A stretch of DNA of 64,000 bases from NCBI GenBank assembly GCA_009829735.1, contig CM020620.1, positions 16,946,354 through 17,010,353 on the forward strand, in the 5' to 3' direction. The notes below the pieces were generated by a model that saw nothing but the letters and a program-made list of their open reading frames with translations, was not told the origin of the DNA and did not search any database. Source of the stretch: Pyropia yezoensis (lineage: Eukaryota > Rhodophyta > Bangiophyceae > Bangiales > Bangiaceae). The translations under genes and the position numbers were made by a program. Positions 31,907-42,575 of the stretch are shown piece after piece (position 1 is the first letter of the stretch; each line of letters begins with the position of its first letter).

Positions 31907-34156
31907 GGGGCGTCTGCCACCTGTTTTTTGGGGGGAGGGGGGAGCGTCCTCCACGATACCCCGGCGTGAAGGGCTTGTCGGGGGGGGGGATGACCCCGCC
32001 CCCCCCCGCCACAGCCGCTGCCGCCGCCACCGCCGGGCATTCCGGCCGTCACAGCAGGCGGATCGTCGGGTCGCGTGCGCAGCGGCTGCCCCTGTCCCAG
32101 TGCGCACGGCCTGAGCGGTGTCGACGCGGCGGCGCATCTGCACTGAGCACCCGGACGGTGGTGCGGCTGAGGGTGGCGGGGGAGGTGTGGGGCTTGTCCC
32201 CCTGCCGAGGGGCGTGCCCCCGTCGGCGCTGCGCGTCCTGTTGCTGAGGGCCCCAGTCCCCCCCCCTTCATCGGCCCGCGCCGGCCATATCCCCTCACGT
32301 GGATGTCAAGGACCACCGACATGTCGCTTGCTCGCCGTCTTGTCCCGCGAGGCCGTGGGGAGCGTCGGCATGTCGTCATTGTCGGGGGGGCGCACCGTGT
32401 CGGCAGCGTCGGGTGCAAAGGGCGAGCCCTTTTGGTAGCTCCTCCCTCCCCATGGCGAGTACGTGGGTCGTGCGTTCGCGGCCAGGCGCCGGGGCTATTA
32501 GTTGCTCCCCGTCTGGTCGGAGGCGCCCTGCTACAGATGCGTCGCCCACGGGCGCCCGACGCTGGCGCTCACGTCCAAGGCCGTGAGTATCCACGGGGTC
32601 GCGGGCAGAGCGCCCGCACCCGACGGTTAGCGCGTCGCAGCACTCACCCCCCCCCCGCCCGCTTCGCGGCGCAGCCCCCTGGGTGCCGTTGCTGTGGCGC
32701 ACCGCGGCCTCCCCGCGGCTCGCAGTGGCCGCTCGTCCCCCCCAAGGTGCCCGTCCTTGCCAACGCACCCACCCGCTCGCACCGCCGGCAGCCGCCGCTG
32801 CGCTACGCGTAGGCCTCCTCGCCCCCCCCCTCCCCCCATACTGCTGTGTCGTCGGTCGCCGTCGCCGTCCTCATGGCGCGTCCGGGAGCGCATCCATAAC
32901 CCCGTCCCCGTTTGCCCGGCAGGCGGCCAACGCCGCCGCCGCCTGAATCGGCCCTGGCTGGCATGGCCGGTGAGGTCGCGCGCCGCGACCAGCGCCGCCG
33001 TCGCGACGGCCGCGTGGCCGCCCGACGCGACGATTTTGAGGGACTTTCAAACGAGCCCGGTGGCCACGCGCCAGCAGCGCGGCCGCTGTGAGCAGGTCGG
33101 CCACCTCACACCCCCGTGGGGTGTGTGGGCGTCCACCCGACTCTACTTGTCCCGACGGCAGCCACCACCCCCCGGCGGCAACCTCCCCGCTGCAGCAGTC
33201 ACCATCCCCCGTCGTCGGCCACGTGTCCCTCTCGGGGACATACCCAGCGCGGAGTCCACCCTCCGTGGCGGCCACCCCTCCCCTTGCGGCGGTCATCTCC
33301 TTCTGGGCCCTGTTTTGCCTTCACCGCACTATCACCTCGCGGGGACACCCCCCATGCGGCAATCAGCCCCCTCCTTGGCCCCGCTTGTCCGGCTTGGGCC
33401 GGCGGCGTGCACGTCCCGGCATAGGGCGCGGATGTGCTCGCAGGACCGTTGGGCACCATGTACTTGAGGCGGAGACGCCCGTCGAGACGGACATGAACAC
33501 GCTCTCAAGGTGCTGGTAGACAGAAGGCCGGGATGGCCTTGCCGAGGAGGTAGTGGGCATTGTGGGGGAGCTACGAAAGGGAAAGGGAGGAGAGGGGGAA
33601 GGTGGTGAGATGTAGGGGGGTGAGAACTGGGAGGGATGAGGGGCGTCGTGTCCGTCCACCTGCGCCTGCGCCCGAGAAACGCGGGCCCGCGTGCACCCCG
33701 GGGCACATGCCAGGCCGAGGGGCAGGTGTGCATGTATCAAAGCGGGTTCTGTCCACGACGCGGATGGGCCGCGAGGGGAATAAACCATCGACGAGCCGCC
33801 TGCCACTGTCACACTAACGCTTCACCGCTCCCTCCTGCCACGCAACATTTAAAAGCCTACCCGCCTTCCATCCTCCATTCAAGACCGACGCGCCCCTCAC
33901 CCACCCATAAACCCCCGCGCCCCCCCCTCTATTCATTGCGCTGCTCCAACGTGGTGTCCGTGCTGCGCACCACGCGCAGCGGGCGAAGAGGCCGAGCGCA
34001 GCGCCCCGGATGCCATTACATTGAATCCTAGGCGGAAAGGACGTGGCGAATGCAGAGGAGGCGGCGGCGGCGGCGGCGGGTGCAGGCGGGCGCCTTTCTT
34101 AAAACGCTTCTGTGGATGCCGTGCCTGAGACAAGTGTGTAGACACGGGCGCCGCAC
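31907..34156. other. Intergenic, no gene recognised
   Basis: Short open frames lie on both strands without domains. A segment at ~33093-33160 is shared with 53346-53425. The right end (33840-34156) is the 3' flank of the minus-strand NLR-like gene. Confidence 0.4.
33093..33160. repeat. Dispersed repeat fragment (copy 1)
   Basis: The stretch GCAGGTCGGCCACC followed by ACACCCCCGTG, then GTGGGCGTCCACCCGACTCT, recurs at 53346-53425 with about 18 extra bases in the middle there. It is non-coding and of unknown origin. Confidence 0.75.
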
Positions 34157-37100
34157 TCAAGAAAAAAAGCGGCCCATGAAGATGTCACCAGACCACGTTC
34201 CCCAAACCAGATGACCGGGCGCGACGTGGCAAGCGGATGTTGCCATCTGCGGGCAAGGAAGGTAGCGTGCAGTGCACGAGACGGTGTCCACGATCACGCA
34301 CTTGCCATGGTCGTTGAGCAAAACGACTGCGCCGGCAGCTGCGGCAGACGCCCTGTCATCAGGACAACGCCCTACCGAGCAAGTCCCGCCAAAGCCCACC
34401 AACGGCGAAGAAATCCACGATCCAGAAACGTCCCAACTACGTAGACAAACACACGACTCGATGTCCCACAAGCACACTTGACCTTCGCTGTTCGACACTG
34501 ACACCACTCGCGCCCCGCTACCGCTCAAGTCGCCATGCATGACAGCCAGGCTCGATATGCCAAATGAGCTGTCTCCAAGCATCCGCGGCGACTCGCCGTC
34601 CACTTCCCACAGCCGGATCTCACCGTCGTCCGACCCCGACACCACCCGCACCCCGCTGCCGCTCCCGTCGCCGCCTACAACCGCCAAGCACGTCACCTTG
34701 TCGACGTGCTTGCCAAGCACCCGCGGCGGCAACTTGCCGTCCACGTCCCAGACCCCTAACGTGGCGCCCGCACCGGCCACCACCCGCGCGCCGCTGCCGC
34801 TCCCATCGCCGCCCACAACCGCCAAGCACGTCACCTCGCCGACGTGCTTGCCAAGCACCAGTGGCGGCAACTTGCCGTCCACGTCCCACACCCCCAAGGT
34901 GGCGCCCGCACCGGCCACCACTCTCGCCCCGCTGCCGCTCCCGTTGCCGCCCACCACCGCCAGGCACCTCACCCAGTCAGAGTGCTTGCTCAGCTGCCGC
35001 GGCGACGATTCACTGTCCACGTCCCACACCAGCACCGCGCCGTCGTCCGAACCCGACACCACCCGCGCCCCGCTGCCACTCCCATTGCCGCCCACCACAA
35101 CCCAGCACAAGGCGCTCCTCAGCCCTGGTGGGCCCACCTTTCGCACCAACCTGCCATCTTCATCCCAGATAGTAAGATTGTTTAGGCTATCACCAGAAGC
35201 GATCAGGGTTGTACCTTGGGAGGACTTGAAGGAGCACGCTAGTTGAGGAGCGCAATCGAGAGTAAAAATCCGCCGCTCAGTCGGCGCACGCAAGCGGCAA
35301 CTACCGACGAGCTCAACGCCTGGCTTCTTGAGATACAAGCGAGCCGTAGCGCAGAGGTGGTCCAACAAGGACCTGTCCTCCTGACCAGCAGTGCCTATCC
35401 ATCGGCTTGAAAAGCGCTCTGCGATCTCAAAAGCAGCCTGCTGCAATCTGTCCGACAGGGGCAGAGGGTCCACCAAAGAACCCTCCACGACGATGGCCAC
35501 ACTGTCAAGAACGGCCTTGTCCACCCTGCGGCAGTCATTGCGATAAAGGCCACAGTGGCCTCCCGCTACCTCCACCCGCCAGGCAATGAAGCGCATGTCA
35601 GCCAGTAGCGCCGACAGCTCCATCGTGGCGCCACCATTTACAAGCAGGCGGGGCAGGGCGCGCTCCACGTAACCGTCCGACGGCAGCTTCCACAGCGGCT
35701 GGAGGAGCACGTGCTCGTCGTCAGCCAAACGTGGACCGCTAAAGAGCCTCATGGGCTCGGGGTTGCGGCGGCAGTACCCAGCCACCAGCTGCTTGTGGGC
35801 ATCTTCACGACACTGCCGGGATACCACTGCGCCGGCAAGGAATTCGACCACCAGGTCGTGCAGGCTTAGTCGTAGGGATTCGTCCGAATCCTTCCCCTGG
35901 AGCGTCACCAACGATGCGTCCTGGAGGGTGGTCGCAATTTCCCAAACAGCGGGCTTCTCCTCGTTCCAGAGCGAACACAGCGCCGTCAACGGCAGCTGCT
36001 CCTTGGTCCGCACCACACAGAGTTGAAGGAATTGCTCGCACTTCCGCTCGCGGTCATACGTATCCTCCCCTAAAGCCATCAGGCTGGCCTGGAGGCACTT
36101 GCGCAGCGACTCGTACTCGGTCCTACCTCGCACTTCGCCGCCTGGTACCCGTAGATTGAGCAGGCCGCGTCTCGATTCGTCGACAAGCTCCAAAGCCGAG
36201 ACCCACCCGCGCCTTCGCACGAGCGAGCCCACCACAGACAGCGCCAGCGGCAGGCCCCCACACAGCGACAACACGCGCTGCACGAGCGCGTCGGTTTTGT
36301 CGACGTGGAGTGCCCGAGCCCCAGACTCAGCGTGGACGAGGAGCATGTTCTCGGCGGCTTGGGCACCTAAAACGCCAATCTCAATCGGTGTGGTCACATT
36401 CCTCTGGGAAGCAATCGAATGGATGCGCGTTGACAGCAGAAGAGACGACGTTGTGGTGCCGGAAAAGGACTCGTGGATGCGAGCTGCCATCTGGTAGTCC
36501 CAAACGTCATCAAACACCACCAGGCACGACTTGCGTTCCAGCGCCTCTTGCAACCGTGTCATAGCCACTGTCAGGTTTGAGGCAACCACAAGGGAGCCCG
36601 TCAGCGCGGTAGCTAAGTTGCGCAGGAGCTCCGAGAAATCTGCCGAGCTGACGCCGCGGAATAGCTGCACCCAGAAGACGCCGTCACGAAAGCGTTGCCT
36701 GCCAGCAGGTGACTGCATCACGTGGCGTGCCACCAGCAAGCACGACAGCGTCTTGCCCACGCCGCCCATTCCGAGGGCGCTAACGGCCGCGCTGGACGGG
36801 GCCCCGTCGGCAACGCCGTAAGAGGCGCCAAAAGCGACGGAGGAGGTGGCCTTTGCGTCCATGACAGCGTTCAGGAGCCGCACCGCAGGCAGATCTGCCT
36901 TGTCCCAGTCCATGTAGACGTTGGGTGGAAGGTTCGGGAGTGCAAAAGACTCTTGCGCAGCCTTGACCGGACCCACCACTACGACGCGTTCTATATCATG
37001 GACGCCCTCTCTGATTGGTTGCAGATTCTTCAGCAGCATAAGCTGCACCAGCGCTTCCGTATCGCGCTTGCACTGATCTATGTCGGATCGCAAGCCAGCG

Positions 37101-38089
37101 TCCACATCCTCGTCCCCGCCTGCAGCTGCCAACGCGAGAAACCCCCGCGCCTTGCGCGAGCGGAGCAAGTAGTGTAGCCTCCCAGCCAGCACCTCCAACT
37201 CAGCCACAAGCCCGCCCAGCCCCTCCAGAAAATCGTCCATGGGCTTGTTGCCGCCCAGTTTAATCATTTCGGGCAGCAGGGTCTTGAGAAGAGTGGTGTG
37301 GAGGTCATTGAGGTCGTTCGCAACCTCCTTTGCCGCCCACGGTGCGCCACGCACCGCCACCATCACGCGCACTCCAAAGCTAAGTGCCTGCAGCGCCACA
37401 CCCAAAAAAGGTCCAGCCACGTTGACCAGGTTTTTCGCCTCTGCAACCGCCAGTTCCGCGGCAACGAACGCCGCGCCAGCCAGCACGTCTTTGGGAAGCA
37501 CCCCAACGGCGCGCTCAGCACGCGCAGCCAGAGCGCGAACCAGGCTTGTCGTTGCGCCGTCAGGCAGGGATGGCGCAATGCCGCCCACGTCACCGAAAGC
37601 ATCGCCGAGATGGGCCCAAACGACCGCCAGCGGAGCGGCCCGCATCCGCAGCACCTTCATCCAAGCAATGGCATGCGCCTCGGACGCGGCACAGAAGCGC
37701 AGTGGGTCTGTCGAGTCAGACAACGACGCCACCTCGACCACCCAGCGACCGGCGATTCGCGAATGGGCCCCGCCCGACGTCGCGCGATGCACGTGCACCG
37801 TGAAGCCCCGCCCCCGGCGCGGGCCCTCGCTGGCGGAGGGGGGGCCGCCCCCCCACAACAGGCTCCCACGGGGGGGGGGCTGGGTGGGAAGGGGCGTGCA
37901 CTCCCCCCGCAGCACGTTTGGCACGGGGGGGGGGGCTTCCAGCGGTGGAATGGGGGGGGGAGCGTCGCGGGGAGGGGCGTGCACCCCCCCCGGAGCACGT
38001 TTCTGCGGGGGGGGGAGCCTCCCGCGGTGGATTGGGGGGGGAGGCGCGTGCCCCCCCCCCGGGGGACGCTGCTGCGGGGAGGGGGGCAT
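34157..38089 (-). CDS. NB-ARC/WD40 NLR-like protein
   Basis: The protein is about 1310 residues. Numbers below follow the open frame from 38137, which begins with GTG; the first ATG is at 38089 in a minisatellite, so the true N-terminus may lie on another exon. Order: a PH-like tail (~112-165, RWVVEVASL...HAIAWMKVL), then a long helical region. The NB-ARC ATPase follows with P-loop LGMGGVGKT (~454), kinase-2 LVVFDDVWD (~540), SLLLSTR, GGLPLALSVVG (~625) and an MHD-like LHDLVVEF (~760). A helical segment and C-terminal WD40 repeats (~990-1210) complete it. This is the APAF1/NLR plan: signal-triggered nucleotide exchange and oligomerisation with the WD propeller as sensor. Two or more WD units are almost identical (VVAGAGATLGVWDVDGKLPP twice). 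All ATPase motifs are intact. The PIF/Harbinger transposase gene starts divergently 278 bases away. Confidence 0.9.
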   Translation of the reverse strand: MPPSPQQRPPGGGHAPPPPIHRGRLPPPQKRAPGGVHAPPRDAPPPIPPLEAPPPVPNVLRGECTPLPTQPPPRGSLLWGGGPPSASEGPRRGRGFTVHVHRATSGGAHSRIAGRWVVEVASLSDSTDPLRFCAASEAHAIAWMKVLRMRAAPLAVVWAHLGDAFGDVGGIAPSLPDGATTSLVRALAARAERAVGVLPKDVLAGAAFVAAELAVAEAKNLVNVAGPFLGVALQALSFGVRVMVAVRGAPWAAKEVANDLNDLHTTLLKTLLPEMIKLGGNKPMDDFLEGLGGLVAELEVLAGRLHYLLRSRKARGFLALAAAGGDEDVDAGLRSDIDQCKRDTEALVQLMLLKNLQPIREGVHDIERVVVVGPVKAAQESFALPNLPPNVYMDWDKADLPAVRLLNAVMDAKATSSVAFGASYGVADGAPSSAAVSALGMGGVGKTLSCLLVARHVMQSPAGRQRFRDGVFWVQLFRGVSSADFSELLRNLATALTGSLVVASNLTVAMTRLQEALERKSCLVVFDDVWDYQMAARIHESFSGTTTSSLLLSTRIHSIASQRNVTTPIEIGVLGAQAAENMLLVHAESGARALHVDKTDALVQRVLSLCGGLPLALSVVGSLVRRRGWVSALELVDESRRGLLNLRVPGGEVRGRTEYESLRKCLQASLMALGEDTYDRERKCEQFLQLCVVRTKEQLPLTALCSLWNEEKPAVWEIATTLQDASLVTLQGKDSDESLRLSLHDLVVEFLAGAVVSRQCREDAHKQLVAGYCRRNPEPMRLFSGPRLADDEHVLLQPLWKLPSDGYVERALPRLLVNGGATMELSALLADMRFIAWRVEVAGGHCGLYRNDCRRVDKAVLDSVAIVVEGSLVDPLPLSDRLQQAAFEIAERFSSRWIGTAGQEDRSLLDHLCATARLYLKKPGVELVGSCRLRAPTERRIFTLDCAPQLACSFKSSQGTTLIASGDSLNNLTIWDEDGRLVRKVGPPGLRSALCWVVVGGNGSGSGARVVSGSDDGAVLVWDVDSESSPRQLSKHSDWVRCLAVVGGNGSGSGARVVAGAGATLGVWDVDGKLPPLVLGKHVGEVTCLAVVGGDGSGSGARVVAGAGATLGVWDVDGKLPPRVLGKHVDKVTCLAVVGGDGSGSGVRVVSGSDDGEIRLWEVDGESPRMLGDSSFGISSLAVMHGDLSGSGARVVSVSNSEGQVCLWDIESCVCLRSWDVSGSWISSPLVGFGGTCSVGRCPDDRASAAAAGAVVLLNDHGKCVIVDTVSCTARYLPCPQMATSACHVAPGHLVWGTWSGDIFMGRFFS
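34500..35160 (-). repeat. Tandem WD40-encoding units, 138 bp (46 residues)
   Basis: About five consecutive units encode WD repeats. Neighbouring units starting at 34681 and 34819 are about 90 percent identical over 138 bp, and another boundary falls at 34957. Differences cluster in a few codons (for example CCG/AGT and CAG/CAC), while the framework is conserved. Confidence 0.9.
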
Positions 38090-38115
38090 CCAGGGGTGGA
38101 TCGGGGGGGGCTTCG
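37830..38115. repeat. G-rich minisatellite at the 5' end of the NLR-like gene
   Basis: Imperfect units of about 60-70 bp repeat about four times. Each has a G-run, a GGGGCGTGCAC-like segment, a C-run, then CACGTTT or CGCTGCTGCGG and a GTGGATTG-like end. The minus-strand frame through it (Pro/His-rich) is probably leader rather than protein. Confidence 0.75.
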
Positions 38116-38366
38116 CGGGCTGCGTGGGACGGCTCACGTCGTACCGGCGACGTGACCACCACCGTCGTGACGCTCATCGCCGTCACCACCGTCGTCACCG
38201 CCGTCGTCGGTCTGCTTGTGGGCCGCGTGCGACGGCACAGCACGCATCGGCAGGCCCACCACCGTCGCCACCTCCGCCACCGTCGCCACCTCCACCACTG
38301 TCGTCTCCGCCGCCACCGTGTGTGTGCTGGGGGTTGGGAGGTGTGGTGGGGCTGCAGTTTTGGAAG

Positions 38367-40103
38367 ATGGCTGCCCCCGCGCCTTTTGATCGAGAGGCAT
38401 GGGAGGTGTCCGATGGATCGGCGGACGAGGTCCACGCAGCTGTTCTAGCTGCGCGGCTCTCTCTAACGCGACGTAGACACTACATCGCTCTGTCGGGTGC
38501 GGTTGCCCGACGCCGCCGGCGTCGCGGCGGCTCGGTGCCTGGTCGTCGTGCCAACCGGTTGCGTGGATTTGAGCGCGGCTACCGAAGCATCGAGGCTGAC
38601 TACTTTGGGGAGGACGGGAACCCACCCGTGTACGGCGAGACTGATTTTGAGACTCGGTTCCGCGTGCCTCGCAATGTGGTTATGGCGGTCTACGACGACG
38701 TGAAGGACCCGCCGTATTGGAAGCGCACCATCAACGCCAGTGGGCGGCCACAGGCGCATGCCCTGCAGAAGGTGGTGGCCGCCTTTCGTGTGCTGGCGTA
38801 CGGTAAGGCCGCTGATCGGCCTGGCGAGTATGTCCGACTGTCCAAGTCCACAACGGCGGTGGCGACGCAAAAGCTTGTCGACCACATCGTCGACAACTAC
38901 GAGGAGTTTTTCCTGCGCCCCCCAAACATGGACGAGCTGGCCCATATTCTTGACCGCAACGCGCAACGTGGGATGCCTGGGTGCATGGGGAGCATCGACT
39001 GCTCGAATTGGGGTTGGCGCATGTGCCTCAAGGCTTTGGCGGGCCAGTACCAGGACTACAAGAAGCGGCGCTCCGTGGTAATGGAGACAGTCTGCGATGA
39101 GGACCTGTACATCTGGCACTTTTTCGTGGGGCCACCGGGCAGCCAGAACGACCTGAATGTGTGGGACCAATCACCGCTCTGCATGGACATTACGAACGGT
39201 CTATGGCCCCCTGACAATTTTGAGTACACACTGAATGGCCGCACGCGTCGCTTGCTGTACTATTTAGCCGACGGTGTGTATCCCAAGTTCCCCATTTTTG
39301 CCCGACCCTTTGCACGCGCCACCTCCAACACCCTGAAGAAGTGCACTTACAACCGGCTGCAAGAGGCGCTTCGCAAGGACGTTGAGCGTCTGTATGGCGT
39401 AATGACCGCGCGCTTTCACATCCTTCTCCACCCGGCCAAGTATCACTCTGTTGACCGTATCATCCGCACCGCCAAGGCTGTCGCTATTTTGCACAACATG
39501 ATTGTCATCAACCGCCGCGACGGGTACATCTCCCGCCTTCGCATGGGATATTTATACGGCCAGGCCGGCGCAGCGGCCTCTGTCATGATGGCCGCTGCGC
39601 AGGCTGAAGCAGAGGCCGCAGAGGCCGCAGAGGCCGCGGGGAGTGACTCCTTGTCGGCCTTCTCGTGGTCCTCTTCGTCGTCTTCGTCGTCGTCTTCGTC
39701 CGGTACCGCTGGTAGTGGCAGCAGTGTCGGTGCGGGTGGTGGTGCGGGCGCTGTGGGTGACGGCACGGCGGCCGCAGCGGGCGTATCTGGACGCGCGGGA
39801 GGTATTGCCGCCGGGGGGGGTGGTGCATCGGCCGCGGGGGGTGCAGCCTGTCCACCTGATGGAGCTGGAGGTGGTGCTGGTACTGCAGGGGCGGGGACCG
39901 GGGCCGGAGGCGGGAACGGCGCGCAGGGTAATGGCCGTGTCGCCCCGACTTGGCGCACTGACGATATCAGGCGCCAGTCTGCTCTGACCAGTCCGATTGA
40001 GCACGAGCGACTATGCGCTGACCTGATGGCACACGTGTGGGAGAACAAGGCGGAGGCTCTGGCGCCGTTTCTGCACCGCCGTCATGCGTTGGTGTACATG
40101 TAG
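38367..40103 (+). CDS. PIF/Harbinger (Plant_tran type) transposase
   Basis: The 578-residue DDE transposase would cut and paste its element. ATG 38367 begins MAAPAPFDREAWEV. Residues ~1-110 hold a basic, Arg-rich DNA-binding stretch. The catalytic domain shows MPGCMGSIDCSNWGWRMC (first Asp, ~213), GPPGSQNDLNVWDQ (second Asp, ~262), YYLADGVYPKFPIF (~300) and LRKDVERLYGVM (Glu, ~342), and ends with AVAILHNMIV. All three acidic residues are present, so the enzyme may be intact. After residue ~400 comes a low-complexity Ala/Ser/Gly region with a poly-Ser run, then a short conserved-looking tail (HERLCADLMAHVWENKA). The frame is open far upstream but that part is antisense to the NLR-like gene. 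No terminal inverted repeats or target-site duplications were identified. Confidence 0.92.
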   Translation: MAAPAPFDREAWEVSDGSADEVHAAVLAARLSLTRRRHYIALSGAVARRRRRRGGSVPGRRANRLRGFERGYRSIEADYFGEDGNPPVYGETDFETRFRVPRNVVMAVYDDVKDPPYWKRTINASGRPQAHALQKVVAAFRVLAYGKAADRPGEYVRLSKSTTAVATQKLVDHIVDNYEEFFLRPPNMDELAHILDRNAQRGMPGCMGSIDCSNWGWRMCLKALAGQYQDYKKRRSVVMETVCDEDLYIWHFFVGPPGSQNDLNVWDQSPLCMDITNGLWPPDNFEYTLNGRTRRLLYYLADGVYPKFPIFARPFARATSNTLKKCTYNRLQEALRKDVERLYGVMTARFHILLHPAKYHSVDRIIRTAKAVAILHNMIVINRRDGYISRLRMGYLYGQAGAAASVMMAAAQAEAEAAEAAEAAGSDSLSAFSWSSSSSSSSSSSGTAGSGSSVGAGGGAGAVGDGTAAAAGVSGRAGGIAAGGGGASAAGGAACPPDGAGGGAGTAGAGTGAGGGNGAQGNGRVAPTWRTDDIRRQSALTSPIEHERLCADLMAHVWENKAEALAPFLHRRHALVYM

Positions 40104-40189
40104 GTGGGTGGGCGGCTGCCTTAAAGGGTTTTTTTTCCCCTCGGGTTTTTTTTTTTCCTCACCTGTGAGCCGGTCTAGCGTGGAAAAAC

Positions 40190-41225
40190 GGCCGTTGGCG
40201 TGGCAAAAACGCAAGGGGCGGGAAGCCTTGGCGGTGGGGGGGTGGCAGCGACGCAGCGGCCGACTAGTAGGCCGCCTGTGCGCCTGGCAGCAGCCACCGG
40301 CGTGGCACGAAAGTGGGGGGGGGATGCCTTGGCGGTGGGGGGGTGGCAGCGACACAGCGGCCGACTTGTCGGCCGCCTGTGCGCCTGGCTGCTGCCACCG
40401 GTGTGGCACAAATGTGGGGGGGGGGGATGCCTTGGCGGTGGGAGGGTGACAGCGACACAGCGGCCGACTTGTCGGCCGCCTGTGCGCCTGCATGCTGCCA
40501 TCGGTGTGGCACAAATGTGGGGGGGGGGGATGCTTTGGCGGCGGGGGGGTGACAGGGACACAGCGGCCGACTTGTCGGCCGCCTGTGCGCCTGCATGCTG
40601 CCACCGGCGTGGCACGAAAGTGGGGGGGGGGATGACTTGGCGGTGGGAGGGTGGCAGCGACACAGCGGCCGACTTGTTGGCCGCCTGTGCGCCTGGCTGC
40701 TGCCACCGACGTGGCAAGGAAGTGGGGGGGGGGATGCCTTGGCGGTGGGGGGTGGCAGCGACGCAGCGGCCGACTTGTCGGCCACCTGTGCGCCTGGCTG
40801 CTGGCACCCGTGTGGCACGAATGTGAGGGGGGGGGATGCCTTGGCGGTGGGAGGGTGACAGCGACACAGCGGCCGACTTGTCGTCCGCCTGTGCGCCTGC
40901 ATGCTGCCACCGACGTGGCAAGGAAGTGGGGGGGGCGATGCCTTGGCGGTGGGGGGTGGCAGCGACGCAGCGGCCGACTTGTCGGCTGCCTGTGCGCCTG
41001 GCTGCTGCCACCGGTGTGGCACGAATGTGGCGGGGGGGGATGCCTTGGCGGTGGGAGGGTGACAGCGACACAGCGGCCGACTTGTCGGCCGCCTGTGCGC
41101 CTGCATGCTGCCACCGGCGTGGCACGAAAGTGGGGGGGGGGATGCCTTGGCGGTGGGGGGGTGACAGCGACACAGCGGCCGACTTGTCGGCCGCCTGTGG
41201 GCCTGGCTGCTGGCGCGAGCGTGGC
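40190..41225. repeat. 102 bp minisatellite, about ten units, with two hairpins per unit
   Basis: Units begin near 40242, 40343, 40446, 40548, 40650, 40751, 40856, 40957, 41058 and 41160. Each holds CGGCCGACTTGTCGGCCG (8 bp stem, 2-base loop), CTGGCTGCTGCC or CTGCATGCTGCC, TGCCACCGGCGTGGCA (6 bp stem, 4-base loop), a G-run and GATGCCTTGGCGGTGGG. Two sub-types differ at the GGCTGCTG/GCATGCTG site. Because the unit is a multiple of three, long open frames on both strands are artefacts. Confidence 0.95.
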
Positions 41226-41556
41226 GGGGGAGTGGAGGAGTCGAGGACGCAGCTGAGCGAAGTTCAGGATAGCCAGAGCCTAGGAAAGACAAAACGGCGG
41301 GTGGAGCATTTACCACGCCAACCAAGCCCTCAAGGCACACCCCACGCGTGGTGACACACAGGCCCCACTTAATGGCGCTAACAAAAAGCAGACAGACGGC
41401 GCCAACATAAAGCAGACCAACGACAAGTGGCGTAGAATCAAGCACGCAAAGGAAAAAAACATTTGTCAGGCAACCGTGGGTACGTGCACACGAACAACAG
41501 ACACAGCAGATGCAAGCCAAAACGAGCAGTGCCACAAAAAAAAACACAAGCACACA

Positions 41557-41941
41557 TCACATATACAAGTCATCGTCGTCCTCGTCATCCTCCAACTCCT
41601 TCACCGACCTAATGAGCGGGTCAAACTCGTCCTCATCACCGTCCACGTTGTCGTACTCCCCCACATCGTCGTCCTGCTCAGAATCTGCCACAGAGGGCTC
41701 GGGGGACGGCGTAGTGGAACGATAAACGGGCATGCGCTTCGGCCCTTTGCCCTTCTGACTGACAAAGCCTCCGGCAGCGGCGGCAAACTGCAGCTGCTTG
41801 GTGATCTGCGCCCGTCGGCCGACGGATAGAAGGGCGGCCGCAGAGCGGCCACCCGCGGAGCGGCCACCCGCAGGGGCCACCACGTCCCGCAGAGGTGGGG
41901 CGGGCGTCACCGGTGTCGCTGCCGCTGACACCCCAGTCGCC
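41557..41941 (-). CDS. Acidic-tailed protein, probable 3' exon
   Basis: The frame runs from a candidate acceptor (GGTCCGCGCAG, before 41941) to TGA at 41557. It has no ATG, so an upstream exon is expected. It reads as a basic middle (FVSQKGKGPKRMPVYRS), then a strongly acidic tail (DSEQDDDVGEYD, ELEDDEDDDDLYM). No domain recognised. It lies between the minisatellite and the Harbinger-type accessory ORF and could belong to the same element. Function unknown. Confidence 0.4.
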
Positions 41942-42575
41942 CTGCGCGGACCGGTGCCGCTGTAGTGGTTTTACGTACCTTAGGCGCGTAGCACCCAGAA
42001 CACACAGAGAAACAACCCACCAAGAACGCGGGGAGACAGGAGAGATACCGAACCGCCGACCGCCTGGCTGGTTCACGCGGGGATCCGCGACCAGGACGAC
42101 AGTGTTCAAGCACACGCAAGTCTGTTTTTTTTCGAAGGGGGAAGCAACGCGCACCCCCACGCACACTCTTACCCTCTCTCACCCGCACCCAGCAACCCTC
42201 CAACCCGGGCCACGTGCGAGCCAATCAAAACCCTCCAACATGTCCGGAGGGCCCCCTCCCCCACGGATCATCCCTGCCAGCGGGGCAGGAATCTCCAAGA
42301 TACGGGGAAGAGGAGCCCCGCCGGACATCAGTGCCAACACTCAAGATCTCCCCAATCTCACAATCACGCAAAATACACAATCAAAATCCAAACCCCAAAT
42401 GCATCCCATCCCGGAATATTGACCAATGGCCAATTCCGGTCAGGGGAAATTCCCATACACTGGAAATCCCAACATGGGCTCCAGAACCAATGGCGACCCG
42501 GTCCCATCTCCATAGGAGGGGACCAATCGGAAGCCAGTAAAATCCCAAGGGGCCAAATCGGCCCCGTCCTCCTCA
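41942..42575. other. Possible small ORF; no known gene
   Basis: A 60-codon plus-strand frame (42240-42422, beginning MSGGPPPPRIIPASGAG) has protein-like composition, and a second short frame starts at 42426. No homology is recognisable. They might be exons of an unassigned plus-strand gene or part of the neighbouring element. Confidence 0.25.

Noticed and set aside
28781-32143. 1120-codon minus-strand open frame
   Set aside because: Shadow of the lipase gene; Arg/Gly/Pro low complexity and no recognisable motif.
40190-41225. CRISPR-like array
   Set aside because: The whole 102 bp unit repeats without unique spacers, and the context is eukaryotic.
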